Source: Streptomyces flavidovirens DSM 40150 (GTDB lineage: Bacteria > Actinomycetota > Actinomycetes > Streptomycetales > Streptomycetaceae). Taken from it: 64,000 nt of DNA. Below the pieces are notes generated by a model, which saw only the letters and a list, made by a program, of their open reading frames with translations, searched no databases and was not told the DNA's origin. Made by a program: the position numbers and the translations under genes. How positions within the stretch are numbered: the stretch's first letter is position 1; each line of letters starts with the position of its first letter. This document shows, piece by piece, positions 46,737 to 54,667 of this stretch. The stretch spans positions 104,088-168,087 of the forward strand of contig NZ_AUBE01000017.1 in the NCBI RefSeq assembly GCF_000429085.1, in the 5' to 3' direction.

Positions 46737-48404
46737 ATGGGGGCAGCAGTGGCGGATGACGGGTTCGACTTCTCACCGGGGGCGCAGGTCCCGCTCCAGG
46801 GCTCCGCGGGCCAGACGGCGGCGACGCAGGCGCTCGCCTCGGCGGCGTACCGCGACAGCCCGGTCACCGAGATCCTCAAGACCAACAGCGAATGGCACAA
46901 GTCCGAGGTGAAGAAGGGCAAGCTCTCCCTCCTCGAACCGAACCTGGGCGAGGCCTTCTCCCGCGCCGTACAGGTGCGCATGCTCGGCGGGGCCCGCAAG
47001 GCGCTCATCCAGTCCTTCGGCACCGAACCGCAGACCGTCGTCGAGCACTGCCTCGCGGCGACCCGCATCCGCAAGGAAAGGGACGCCAAGCTCACCGGCA
47101 TCATGGCGCTGTTCGGCCTGCTGTTCCTGCCGGGACTGCTCGTCTGGCTGGGCGTCTTCCAGCTGCGCCGTACGATCGCGGGCTCCAAGGACAAGCGGGC
47201 CGGCGCGCTCGCCACCACCGCACTGGTCGCCCTCGGCGGTCTCCTCGTGCTCGCCCTCATCAAACTGCCCTTCGGCGGATTCTGGGCGCTCTACCTGCGG
47301 GCGATGCTCGTCGCGCCCATCATCGGCTGGCTGTGGGCCAAGCGGATCAGCGAGTCCACGGCCCAGGACATGCGGACCCGCTGGGAGAGTCTGCTGTCGG
47401 GCGGCGGCGTGGGCGCCAAGATTCCCGAAGCCGTACCACGCGACCCCAACGAGTCCGCCGCCGAGCAGCTGCGCCAGTCGCTCGCCAAGCTCACCGCCGA
47501 GCAGTACAGCAACTCGGTCTTCTACGCGGGACCCAAGGGAATACTCGGCATGGGCACCCGCTGGGGCAGCTGGCAGCTCGCCGAGGAGCTCGTACCGCGC
47601 GAAGCCGGCAAGGAGATCCACGGATTCCGCAGCTGGGACGTCGTACGCGCCATCCACGACCAGCTGCGCATGCTGGAGCGCGGCCCCCTGCACACCGGTG
47701 GCTTCCCCAAACCCTCCGTACGGCACTGGATCGTCGCCCCGATCGGTGAGAACGCGGGCGAGGTGACCAGGCCCGGCGGCCAGGACGTCGACGCGTACCA
47801 GATCAAGGGCCACGAGATACAGCGGATCTGCAACGAGCAGCAGTTCGGCGCCGGAAACCGCCACTATCTGGGCGTTCAGTTCACGCTCTGGGACGGCCAG
47901 CTGATCATCACCATGCTGATCACCGTCACCGTGCTGCACGAGACGCTGCGCATCGAGGTCACGGGCCACGCCCTGGGCCCGGTCCACTCCCTCTTCACCA
48001 CAAAGCCGGCGGCCAAGACGGTGACCGTCAGCAAGCCGGTCAAGTTCTGGGAGACGGTGGACAAGAAGCTGCCGCTCGTCGACGCCAACGAAGTGGTACG
48101 CCTGGCCGTCCGCGCACCGTTCACCTGGTTCCCGCCGCTCCTCGACTACTTCGGCGGCAAGATCACGCTCCCCGAGCCCTTCGGCCTGCGGCACGCCTGG
48201 GCCGAGAAGCCCTGGCGGCACCGCTTCATGGCCGACGACGCGATGCGCGCGGCCACGCCCGTACTGCGCGTCGTCCACGCGGCGGCCATCCGCGTGCTCG
48301 ACGACCACGGCGTGGACACCGACCGCTTCAGCAACCGCTCGCTGGTCCTCAGCGGCCTCATCCAGGACGCGGCACCGAGGAAGGCCGACGTGTACGACGC
48401 GTGA
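46737..48404 (+). CDS. large membrane protein of unknown function
   Basis: A 555-residue protein I do not recognise. Residues about 1-110 are soluble and helical (TEILKTNSEWHKSEVKKGKLSL). There are two or three membrane helices around 122-145 and 155-205 (LTGIMALFGLLFLPGLLVWL, ALATTALVALGGLLVLALI) and a hydrophobic segment at about 380-395. The rest is soluble and contains a YHxLGVQ-like NRHYLGVQFTLWDGQL stretch. Start uncertain: ATG 46737 (chosen), GTG 46749 or TTG 46725 are in frame, and AGGAG at 46717 fits the TTG best. It stands alone after a terminator. Confidence 0.75.
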   Translation: MGAAVADDGFDFSPGAQVPLQGSAGQTAATQALASAAYRDSPVTEILKTNSEWHKSEVKKGKLSLLEPNLGEAFSRAVQVRMLGGARKALIQSFGTEPQTVVEHCLAATRIRKERDAKLTGIMALFGLLFLPGLLVWLGVFQLRRTIAGSKDKRAGALATTALVALGGLLVLALIKLPFGGFWALYLRAMLVAPIIGWLWAKRISESTAQDMRTRWESLLSGGGVGAKIPEAVPRDPNESAAEQLRQSLAKLTAEQYSNSVFYAGPKGILGMGTRWGSWQLAEELVPREAGKEIHGFRSWDVVRAIHDQLRMLERGPLHTGGFPKPSVRHWIVAPIGENAGEVTRPGGQDVDAYQIKGHEIQRICNEQQFGAGNRHYLGVQFTLWDGQLIITMLITVTVLHETLRIEVTGHALGPVHSLFTTKPAAKTVTVSKPVKFWETVDKKLPLVDANEVVRLAVRAPFTWFPPLLDYFGGKITLPEPFGLRHAWAEKPWRHRFMADDAMRAATPVLRVVHAAAIRVLDDHGVDTDRFSNRSLVLSGLIQDAAPRKADVYDA

Positions 48405-48443
48405 CGCGGCCCGGGGGCCGGGAGACCGGGAGGGGCGGCCCGG

Positions 48444-48995
48444 TCAGTTCGCTGCGGGCCAGGCGTCGGCCAGCATCTTGCGGGTGTCCCCCAGCAGCTG
48501 CGGCAGCACCTTCGTGTGCCCCACGACCGGCATGAAATTCGTGTCCCCGCCCCAGCGCGGCACCACGTGCTGGTGCAGATGCGCCGCGATGCCCGCCCCG
48601 GCGACGGCGCCCTGGTTCATCCCGATGTTGAACCCCTGCGCCCCGGAGGCGGTACGCAGCGCCGCCACCGCGCGCTTGGTGAAGGAAGCGAGCTCGGCGG
48701 TCTCGGCGTCGTCCAGGTCCGTGTAGTCGGCGACGTGGCGGTACGGGACGACCATCAGGTGCCCGCCGGTGTACGGGTAGAGGTTCAGCACCGCGTACAC
48801 CCGCTCACCGCGTGCGATGACCAGCCCGTCCTCGTCGGACTTCGCCGGAATCGAGCAGAACGGGCAGCCGTCCCCGGCCCCCGGACCGGTCGGCTTGTTC
48901 TCCCCCTGGATGTACGCCATCCGGTGGGGCGTCCACAGGCGCTGGAACGCGTCCGGCGTCCCGACTCCGATCTGCTGCTCCGGCTCAATGGTCAT
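48444..48995 (-). CDS. HIT-family (Ap4A phosphorylase/hydrolase-like) protein
   Basis: A 183-residue histidine-triad protein, with a CPFC half-site (GCPFCSIPAKSDEDG) at about 48-51, YPYTGGHLMVVPYRH, and the catalytic HLHQHVV triad near residue 141. The family hydrolyses or phosphorolyses nucleotidyl compounds such as Ap4A, which is made by aminoacyl-tRNA synthetases such as the neighbouring ThrS. ATG 48995 is chosen over an ATG four codons upstream. The thrS-HIT order is conserved in actinobacteria, where PIM genes follow. Confidence 0.93.
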   Translation of the reverse strand: MTIEPEQQIGVGTPDAFQRLWTPHRMAYIQGENKPTGPGAGDGCPFCSIPAKSDEDGLVIARGERVYAVLNLYPYTGGHLMVVPYRHVADYTDLDDAETAELASFTKRAVAALRTASGAQGFNIGMNQGAVAGAGIAAHLHQHVVPRWGGDTNFMPVVGHTKVLPQLLGDTRKMLADAWPAAN

Positions 48996-49033
48996 GCGGG
49001 CCAGCATATTCCCTGGCGTGGCAGGACAAGCGG

Positions 49034-49065
49034 CGAGGGGCAGCCCCGGATGGGACCGCCCCTCG
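49034..49065. terminator. hairpin downstream of thrS
   Basis: CGAGGGGC pairs with GCCCCTCG (8 bp, 16-nt loop) between the HIT gene and the CRISPR-like repeats. On the minus strand it lies 89 bp past the thrS stop and could end that transcript. It overlaps the first bases of the repeat pair. Confidence 0.4.
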
Positions 49066-49150
49066 AAAACCCCCGCGCGTGCGGGGAACTGGTCGGCATC
49101 TGTCATGTGCGACCGATAGCGTCCGGATCACCCCCGCTTACGCGGGGACC
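49061..49150 (-). CRISPR. two-repeat, one-spacer type I-E-like CRISPR remnant
   Basis: Two palindromic units lie exactly 61 bp apart (stem starts at 49070 and 49131), the 29 + 32 period of type I-E arrays. On the minus strand the first (49150-49122) reads GTCCCCGCG..AAGCGGGGGTGATCCG, very like I-E repeats of Streptomyces and the E. coli GTTCCCCGCGCC-AGCGGGG type. The second (49089-49061) reads GTTCCCCGCACGCGCGGGGGTTTTC and is degenerate at its 3' end. The 32-nt spacer is 49090-49121. No cas genes or further repeats are in the window. Confidence 0.6.
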
Positions 49151-49153
49151 GCG

Positions 49154-51130
49154 TCACACCTGCACCCGGCGCTCCACCACGTCAACGAGCTTCGCCAGCG
49201 CCTGGTCACGCGGGATGCCATTTTCCTGGGACCCGTCGCGGTAGCGGAACGACACCGTGCCGGCGCTCATGTCCTCGTCGCCGACGATGATCATGAACGG
49301 TACCTTGTTGCGCTGCTGGTTGCGGATCTTCTTCTGCATACGGTCAGAGGAGGCGTCCACCTCGACCCGCAGCCCCTTCTTCTTCGCCTCGGCGGCGAAC
49401 TCCTGAAGGTACGGAATGTGCGCGTCGCCAATCGGGATGCCGACCGCCTGCACCGGAGCCAGCCACACCGGGAACGCACCCGCGTAGTGCTCGAGCAACA
49501 CCGCGAAGAACCGCTCGATGGAGCCGAACAGTGCGCGGTGGATCATCACCGGACGCTGCTTGCTGCCGTCGGGGCCGGTGTACTCCAGGTTGAAGCGCTC
49601 CGGCAGGTTGAAGTCGAGCTGGACGGTCGACATCTGCCACGTACGGCCGATGGCATCGCGGGCCTGGACCGAGATCTTCGGGCCGTAGAAGGCGGCGCCG
49701 CCCGGGTCCGGCACCAGCGGCAGCCCCTGCTTCTCGGCCACCTGCCGCAGCGTCTCGGTGGCCTCTTCCCAGATCTCGTCCGAGCCGACGAACTTCTCCG
49801 GGTCCTTGGTGGACAGCTCCAGGTAGAAGTCGGTCAGGCCGTAGTCGCGCAGCAGCCCGAGGACGAAGGTGAGCGTACGGTCGAGCTCCTCCGCCATCTG
49901 CTCCTTGGTGCAGTAGATGTGCGCGTCGTCCTGGGTGAAGCCCCGCGCGCGGGTCAGGCCGTGCACGACGCCCGACTTCTCGTACCGGTACACGGTCCCG
50001 AACTCGAAGAGGCGCAGCGGCAGTTCACGGTAGGACCGGCCCCGCGCGTCGAAGATCAGGTTGTGCATCGGGCAGTTCATGGGCTTGAGGTAGTAGTCCG
50101 TGCCCTCGTCGAGCTGCATGGGCGGGTACATGCCGTCGGCGTACCAGTCCAGGTGACCCGAGGTCTCGAAGAGCTTCCCCTTGGTCGCGTGCGGGGTGTA
50201 GACGAACTCGTACCCCTCCTCCTCGTGCCGGCGGCGCGAGTAGTCCTCCATGACCCGGCGGATGATGCCGCCCTTGGGGTGGAAGACCGCGAGGCCGGAG
50301 CCGATCTGCTCGGGGATGGAGAAGAGGTCCAGCTCACTGCCGAGCTTACGGTGGTCGCGCTTCTCGGCCTCGGCGAGGAACTCCAGGTGCGCCTTCAGCT
50401 CGTCCTTCGACGGCCACGCGGTGCCGTAGATGCGCTGGAGCATCGGGTTCTTCTCGCTGCCGCGCCAGTAGGCGGCGGCGTTGCGCATGAGCTTGAAGGC
50501 GGGAATGTTCCGGGTGGTCGGCAGGTGCGGACCCCGGCAGAGGTCCTTCCAGCACAGGTCACCGGTCTTGGCGTCGAGGTTGTCGTAGATGGTCAGCTCG
50601 CCGCCGCCCACCTCGACGTTCGCACCGTCGTCGGTCGACGCGGAGCCCTTGATGCCGATGAGCTCCAGCTTGTACGGCTCGTCCGCCAGCTCCTCGCGCG
50701 CGGCCTCGTCGGTGACGACGCGGCGCGAGAAGCGCTGTCCCCGCTTCTGGATCTCCTGCATCTTCTTCTCGATGGCCTTGAGATCCTCGGGCGTGAACGG
50801 CTTCTCGACGTCGAAGTCGTAGTAGAAGCCGTCCTTGACCGGGGGGCCGATGCCGAGCTTCGCCTCGGGGAAGAGCTCCTGCACGGCCTGTGCCATGACG
50901 TGCGCGGTCGAGTGGCGCAGGATGTTCAGGCCGTCCTCGGAGGAGATCTCGACCGGCTCGACCTCCTCGCCGTCCGCGACGACGTACGCCAGGTCCTTCA
51001 GCTCGCCGGCCACGCGCGCGGCGACGACGGTGCGCTCGCCGGGGAAGAGTTCGGCCGCCGTAGTGCCCGTCGTCACCACGCGCTCTTCCCGCTCGGAATC
51101 GCGTTGGATGAACACACGGACGTCTGACAC
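49154..51130 (-). CDS. thrS: threonyl-tRNA synthetase
   Basis: Charges tRNA-Thr. The 658-residue class II enzyme has a TGS domain (1-65), the HxxxH editing domain (RHSTAHVMAQAV, later CRGPHLP), the catalytic core with zinc ligands in MNCPMHN, DDAHIYC and IHRALFGS, and the anticodon-binding C-terminus (RNQQRNKVPFMIIVGDED). GTG 51130 is chosen with AGGAG upstream. The frame extends further only as antisense-like sequence. No T-box structure is visible in its leader. Confidence 0.97.
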   Translation of the reverse strand: MSDVRVFIQRDSEREERVVTTGTTAAELFPGERTVVAARVAGELKDLAYVVADGEEVEPVEISSEDGLNILRHSTAHVMAQAVQELFPEAKLGIGPPVKDGFYYDFDVEKPFTPEDLKAIEKKMQEIQKRGQRFSRRVVTDEAAREELADEPYKLELIGIKGSASTDDGANVEVGGGELTIYDNLDAKTGDLCWKDLCRGPHLPTTRNIPAFKLMRNAAAYWRGSEKNPMLQRIYGTAWPSKDELKAHLEFLAEAEKRDHRKLGSELDLFSIPEQIGSGLAVFHPKGGIIRRVMEDYSRRRHEEEGYEFVYTPHATKGKLFETSGHLDWYADGMYPPMQLDEGTDYYLKPMNCPMHNLIFDARGRSYRELPLRLFEFGTVYRYEKSGVVHGLTRARGFTQDDAHIYCTKEQMAEELDRTLTFVLGLLRDYGLTDFYLELSTKDPEKFVGSDEIWEEATETLRQVAEKQGLPLVPDPGGAAFYGPKISVQARDAIGRTWQMSTVQLDFNLPERFNLEYTGPDGSKQRPVMIHRALFGSIERFFAVLLEHYAGAFPVWLAPVQAVGIPIGDAHIPYLQEFAAEAKKKGLRVEVDASSDRMQKKIRNQQRNKVPFMIIVGDEDMSAGTVSFRYRDGSQENGIPRDQALAKLVDVVERRVQV

Positions 51131-51219
51131 CGGTCTCTCCTGACTGAGGGGGGTGCGCATAAAAGATTGCGCGCGTAGTGCCTTACTGTACCGAGCCCCG
51201 CGTCCCCATCGCGAAACGG

Positions 51220-52464
51220 TTAATCCCCGCCGCACGCCTCCTCGAAAAAGTCCAGGTTCTCCTGGAGGGACTTCATCAGCCGGTCCCGCTCGGCGTCGTC
51301 CACCTGCACGGGCACCACGCTCCGCGCACCTGTGAGCCGCCGGAAGCCGCCCCGGCTCTCCAGCTGCCCGTGGACCCGGATGGGCAGCCCGACCAGGTGG
51401 GCGTGGCCCGCTATCCGGTACGCCTCCTCGTCGAGCACCATCCGTACGTGCGGCACCTCCGCGCCCGCCAGGACCCGCAGCCGCACCGTGCCGGGTCCGC
51501 CGGGCCCCGAGCGGCGCATCCGTACGACCGTGCCCGTGATCCGTACCGCCATGGGCGGCTCGCCGAGCGTGTAGCGCGCGCCCGCCTCGCGCAGCGCCGG
51601 CAGGTCGCCGGGCGAGAACTCCACCGCCTCGGGATGCGCCGCGCACCCCTGCGGCACACCGGCGGCCGGCGACCACTCCAGGCCGATCCGCGCGCCCTCC
51701 GAGCCGTGCACCAGCGCGATGACCGCGTCCGTCAGCTCGCGGCTCACCCCGGCCTCGACCGCCGAGTCGAAGGCCTCCATGCCCCCGGTCGCCCGCTGGT
51801 AGTCGACGGCCTCGCGCGCGGCGTGCAGGGCGTGGTGCAGCCGCACGACGGCCCGGCGGCCGGCCTCCACCGGTACGAACGCCGTGAGTGCGCGCCCGCC
51901 GGGCGCCGGCCCTACCAGTACGCCCTCCAGGGACGCCTGTGCCTGCCTCCGGTGCCGCGCGCCGTAGTATCCGGCGCGCCCGCGCGCGGCGAGCGCCGCG
52001 GCGAGGAGCATCTGGCGCGCCGCCGAGCGCAGTTGCTCCTGCGCGGTCCACGAGGCGGCTCCTGAAGGGCCTTCCGGTACGTCGCGCACCCACCTGATCT
52101 CGTCGCTCGGCACGGCGAGCGAGACGAGCACCTCACGCGCCGAGGGCGCGGGGCAGCGGGCGAGCGCGGTCAGTGCCTCGCCGAGGAGATCGTCGCTGTC
52201 GGGGAACGCCCTGCTCTCCGGTACGAGCAGGCTCGTACCGCCGCCGGAAGGGCCGGGCGGTGTCCAGCGCGCGTAGCGGCCCGCCGCTCCCCCGCGCCGC
52301 CGCCAGCCGTGCCGGGCGAGCAGTACGGCGAGTACGGCGGGGTCCACGCGGGCGGGGTCGGGCCCCTCGCCGGCGTCCCAGACGCCGGGGCCCGCCGCGA
52401 AGCCGCTGTCGGGCTCCGTGCTCGGGTGTGGTCGTACGGGCTCGTCGATCGGCCGGTGCTGCAT
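51220..52464 (-). CDS. protein of unknown function with OB-like C-terminal region
   Basis: A 414-residue protein I do not recognise. The N-terminal third is Arg/Gly/Pro-rich, the middle is helical (VVRLHHALHAAREAVDYQRATGG). About 290-390 is a beta-rich stretch (AVRITGTVVRMRRSG ... VRMVLDEEAYRIAGHAHLVG ... IRVHGQLESRGGFRRLTG) whose spacing resembles an OB fold. Its ATG 52464 overlaps the stop of the DUF4365 gene (TGATG), so the two are coupled. 90 bp upstream of thrS. An OB-fold nucleic-acid-binding role is inference only. Confidence 0.7.
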   Translation of the reverse strand: MQHRPIDEPVRPHPSTEPDSGFAAGPGVWDAGEGPDPARVDPAVLAVLLARHGWRRRGGAAGRYARWTPPGPSGGGTSLLVPESRAFPDSDDLLGEALTALARCPAPSAREVLVSLAVPSDEIRWVRDVPEGPSGAASWTAQEQLRSAARQMLLAAALAARGRAGYYGARHRRQAQASLEGVLVGPAPGGRALTAFVPVEAGRRAVVRLHHALHAAREAVDYQRATGGMEAFDSAVEAGVSRELTDAVIALVHGSEGARIGLEWSPAAGVPQGCAAHPEAVEFSPGDLPALREAGARYTLGEPPMAVRITGTVVRMRRSGPGGPGTVRLRVLAGAEVPHVRMVLDEEAYRIAGHAHLVGLPIRVHGQLESRGGFRRLTGARSVVPVQVDDAERDRLMKSLQENLDFFEEACGGD

Positions 52465-53030
52465 CAGGGTCTCCCTCCCACCCCGACCCGGGTCATGATC
52501 TCGCAGAGTGCTCGGTCGTCGAATATCCGCGAGGTCGGGATCCGCACAGTTGTCCTGCGCCTGCCCGTCACCGGGTGTCCGGCCAGGTTGGTCCAGTAGC
52601 AGCAGTGCCGCAGGTCGAGGCGGTCGTGGCCGGCGCGCAGCCAGTCCTCCTGGCTGCGCGGTACGAGCATCACGACCAGGATCTTGTGCACCGCCACCGG
52701 GCTGCGGGCGAGCTTCTCCAAATGCGCGTTGTCGAGCGTGAAGGAGAAGGCGCCCCCCGCTGGGTGCGGTGAGATCTGGTAGGTGCATTTGAGCTGCACC
52801 TTGATGGTGACTTCGTCATCGACGGTGTGCTCGGGAGCGTTGTGACTCACGTGCCAGTCGATGCCGTTGTCCGGAAACGGCTGTGAGAGCGAGCATCCCG
52901 CGGCCGCCGCGACCGCGTGCAGATAGCCCACCTGAAGAGTCTCCATGCAGGCGGTGGTGGCGAGTCCGCCGCGCAGCGGTGCGATCCGCTCGGGCAGCAG
53001 CCCGCCCGGTTCGGGCTGCGTGAGCGCCAT
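52464..53030 (-). CDS. DUF4365 protein (possible PD-(D/E)XK nuclease fold)
   Basis: A 188-residue protein of the DUF4365 type, with YLHAVAAAAGCSLSQPFPDNGIDWHVSHN and VTIKVQLKCTYQ. The GID and QLK elements fit the Asp ... Q-x-K core of PD-(D/E)XK nuclease-like folds. Later DWLRAGHDRLDLRHCCYW and IPTSRIFDD complete the family pattern. Some family members occur in defence contexts. Nuclease activity is unproven here. ATG 53030. It diverges from a DnaQ-like exonuclease gene 186 bp away. Confidence 0.8.
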   Translation of the reverse strand: MALTQPEPGGLLPERIAPLRGGLATTACMETLQVGYLHAVAAAAGCSLSQPFPDNGIDWHVSHNAPEHTVDDEVTIKVQLKCTYQISPHPAGGAFSFTLDNAHLEKLARSPVAVHKILVVMLVPRSQEDWLRAGHDRLDLRHCCYWTNLAGHPVTGRRRTTVRIPTSRIFDDRALCEIMTRVGVGGRP

Positions 53031-53216
53031 GGCAGACGTGTGCCTTCCGGGCTGTGCCGATCATTTCCCGCGACGGTCCGTCAACCTCCCGTGCCGTCAC
53101 CTGTGTTGTCTCCGCTCTGCCTGTCCCGCAAACGGCGTACCGCACAAACGAGCCGGGTATCACCGGTTCGGGCAGGGGACGCACGCCATCTGCCAAGGGA
53201 GCAAGAGGAGTTCGAC

Positions 53217-53945
53217 ATGACGTGCTGGTACGAAGGACCCCTGGCCGCGTTCGACACCGAGACGACGGGCGTGGATGTCGAGGAGGACCGCATCGTTTCT
53301 GCCGCGCTGGTCGTGCAGGAGGCGCCGGGCGGGCGGGTACGGGCGACACGCTGGCTGGTGAATCCGGGGATTCCGGTGCCCCCGGAGGCGACGGAGATCC
53401 ACGGCCTGACGGACGATCACCTGCAGCGCAACGGCCGCTGGCCCGCGCCGGTGGTGGAGGAGATAGCCAGGGGCCTCGCCGAGCAGAGCATCGCCCGCCG
53501 GCCGCTGGTGGTGATGAACGCGCCGTTCGATCTGACGCTGCTGGACCGCGAGCTGAGGCGCCACCGGGCGTCGTCGCTGACGCGCTACCTGGACAGCCGT
53601 CCGCTGTGCGTGCTGGATCCGCGCGTACTGGACAAGCATCTGGACCGCTACCGCAAGGGACGCCGTACGCTCACCGACCTGTGCGCGCAGTACGAGGTGG
53701 AGTTGGACGGCGCGCACGACGCGGTCGCCGACGCGACGGCCTCACTGGAGGTCGTACGCGCGCTGGGCCGCCGGTTCGCCACGCGTCTGGAGCGGCTTTC
53801 GCCCGCCGAGCTGCACACCCTTCAGGCGGTGTGGCACGCGGCGCAGGCGCGCGGTCTGCAGGCGTGGTTCGCGCGCAACGGGTCGGAGGAGGCGGTGAAT
53901 CCGGCGTGGCCGCTGCGTCCCGAGATTCCGGCGGCGGCCGCCTGA
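53217..53945 (+). CDS. DnaQ-like 3'-5' exonuclease (DEDDh)
   Basis: A 242-residue stand-alone exonuclease with ExoI FDTETTG (Asp13, Glu15), ExoII NAPFDLTLL and ExoIII HDAVADA (His and Asp of the DEDDh class), followed by a short helical tail. Related to the epsilon proofreading domain but lacking a polymerase-binding region I recognise. ATG 53217 with GAGGAG 5 nt upstream. It ends before a hairpin shared with a tRNA-Val gene. Confidence 0.93.
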   Translation: MTCWYEGPLAAFDTETTGVDVEEDRIVSAALVVQEAPGGRVRATRWLVNPGIPVPPEATEIHGLTDDHLQRNGRWPAPVVEEIARGLAEQSIARRPLVVMNAPFDLTLLDRELRRHRASSLTRYLDSRPLCVLDPRVLDKHLDRYRKGRRTLTDLCAQYEVELDGAHDAVADATASLEVVRALGRRFATRLERLSPAELHTLQAVWHAAQARGLQAWFARNGSEEAVNPAWPLRPEIPAAAA

Positions 53946-53967
53946 GCGGGCGGCGTACGGGCACGCG

Positions 53968-53997
53968 AAAAAGCCGGTCCGTCTGGGACGGACCGGC
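53968..53997 (-). terminator. terminator of tRNA-Val (first copy), possibly bidirectional
   Basis: GCCGGTCCGT pairs with ACGGACCGGC (10 bp, 5-nt loop), ending in TTTTT on the minus strand, 10 bp past the tRNA 3' end. It also follows the plus-strand exonuclease gene by 22 bp. Confidence 0.8.
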
Positions 53998-54007
53998 CTT
54001 CGCCGGG

Positions 54008-54079
54008 TGGGCGATACTGGTTTCGAACCAGTGACCTCTTCGGTGTGAACGAAGCGCTCTCCCACTGAGCTAATCGCCC
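54008..54079 (-). tRNA. tRNA-Val (anticodon CAC), copy 1
   Basis: A 72-nt cloverleaf: acceptor GGGCGAT/ATCGCCC with discriminator A, D-arm AGCTCAGTGGGAGAGC, anticodon stem CTTCG/CGAAG with loop TTCACAC (anticodon CAC, reading GTG), T-arm ACTGG/CCAGT with loop TTCGAAA. CCA is not encoded. It differs from copy 2 at 57.3 kb by one T-loop base. Confidence 0.95.
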
Positions 54080-54118
54080 GGGAACGGACTGAACCATACA
54101 ACCCCGCACGGGGTCGGT

Positions 54119-54598
54119 TCAAACCGCGAGGGCGGCCGCCAGCGCGCGCCGCCCGCCCCGCATCATCAGCGCGTGATTGGCGATGAGCAACGGGCGCCCG
54201 GGTACGGCGAACCGGCGCACCAGTGTCTTGCGCATCTCCACTTCCTGCTCGTAGACGGCGCGTGTGCCGCCGCTGCCGCGCGGCCGCACGGTCCAGCGCG
54301 CCCAGCCGTCCATGTCGCCGGTCATGGCCACTTCCAGTACGCCGGTTTCCGGTGCGCGCTTCGTCGCGTGAACGGTGAATTCGAGTGCGTACGGCAGGAA
54401 GGAACGCACCCGGACGATGCCGGTGCTGTCGTCGAGGCGCGTGACCCGCCGCACCTGTGACCACCACTTGGGGTACGCGTCGACCTGTTCCAGCGCGGTG
54501 TAGACGGCGCCGGGCGGGGCGGGCAGGTCCCACACGCTGCGGAAGCGGTAATGGTTCCAGTCCATGCCCTCAAGTCTGCGCGCGATACGCGGGTCCAT
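54119..54598 (-). CDS. SRPBCC-family (polyketide cyclase/START-like) protein
   Basis: A 159-residue helix-grip protein with RSVWDLPAPPGAVYTALEQVDAYPKWW at the N-terminus, the usual SRPBCC opening strand and helix, and GTRAVYEQEVEMRKTLVRR near the end. Members bind hydrophobic ligands. No ligand can be named here. ATG 54598 has GGTGAG 5 nt upstream. An internal ATG at 54565 is the alternative. Confidence 0.85.
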   Translation of the reverse strand: MDPRIARRLEGMDWNHYRFRSVWDLPAPPGAVYTALEQVDAYPKWWSQVRRVTRLDDSTGIVRVRSFLPYALEFTVHATKRAPETGVLEVAMTGDMDGWARWTVRPRGSGGTRAVYEQEVEMRKTLVRRFAVPGRPLLIANHALMMRGGRRALAAALAV

Positions 54599-54667
54599 GC
54601 GTACTCACCGGTGATCTGAGTATCCGCGCCCATGCGGTGGTGTGTGTCGGGCGCCACACTCCTGACC

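Noticed and set aside
51131..51219. A T-box or other riboswitch before thrS, and likewise before alaS and hisS.
   Set aside because: The leaders are short or overlap other genes, with no specifier loop or T-box bulge sequence.
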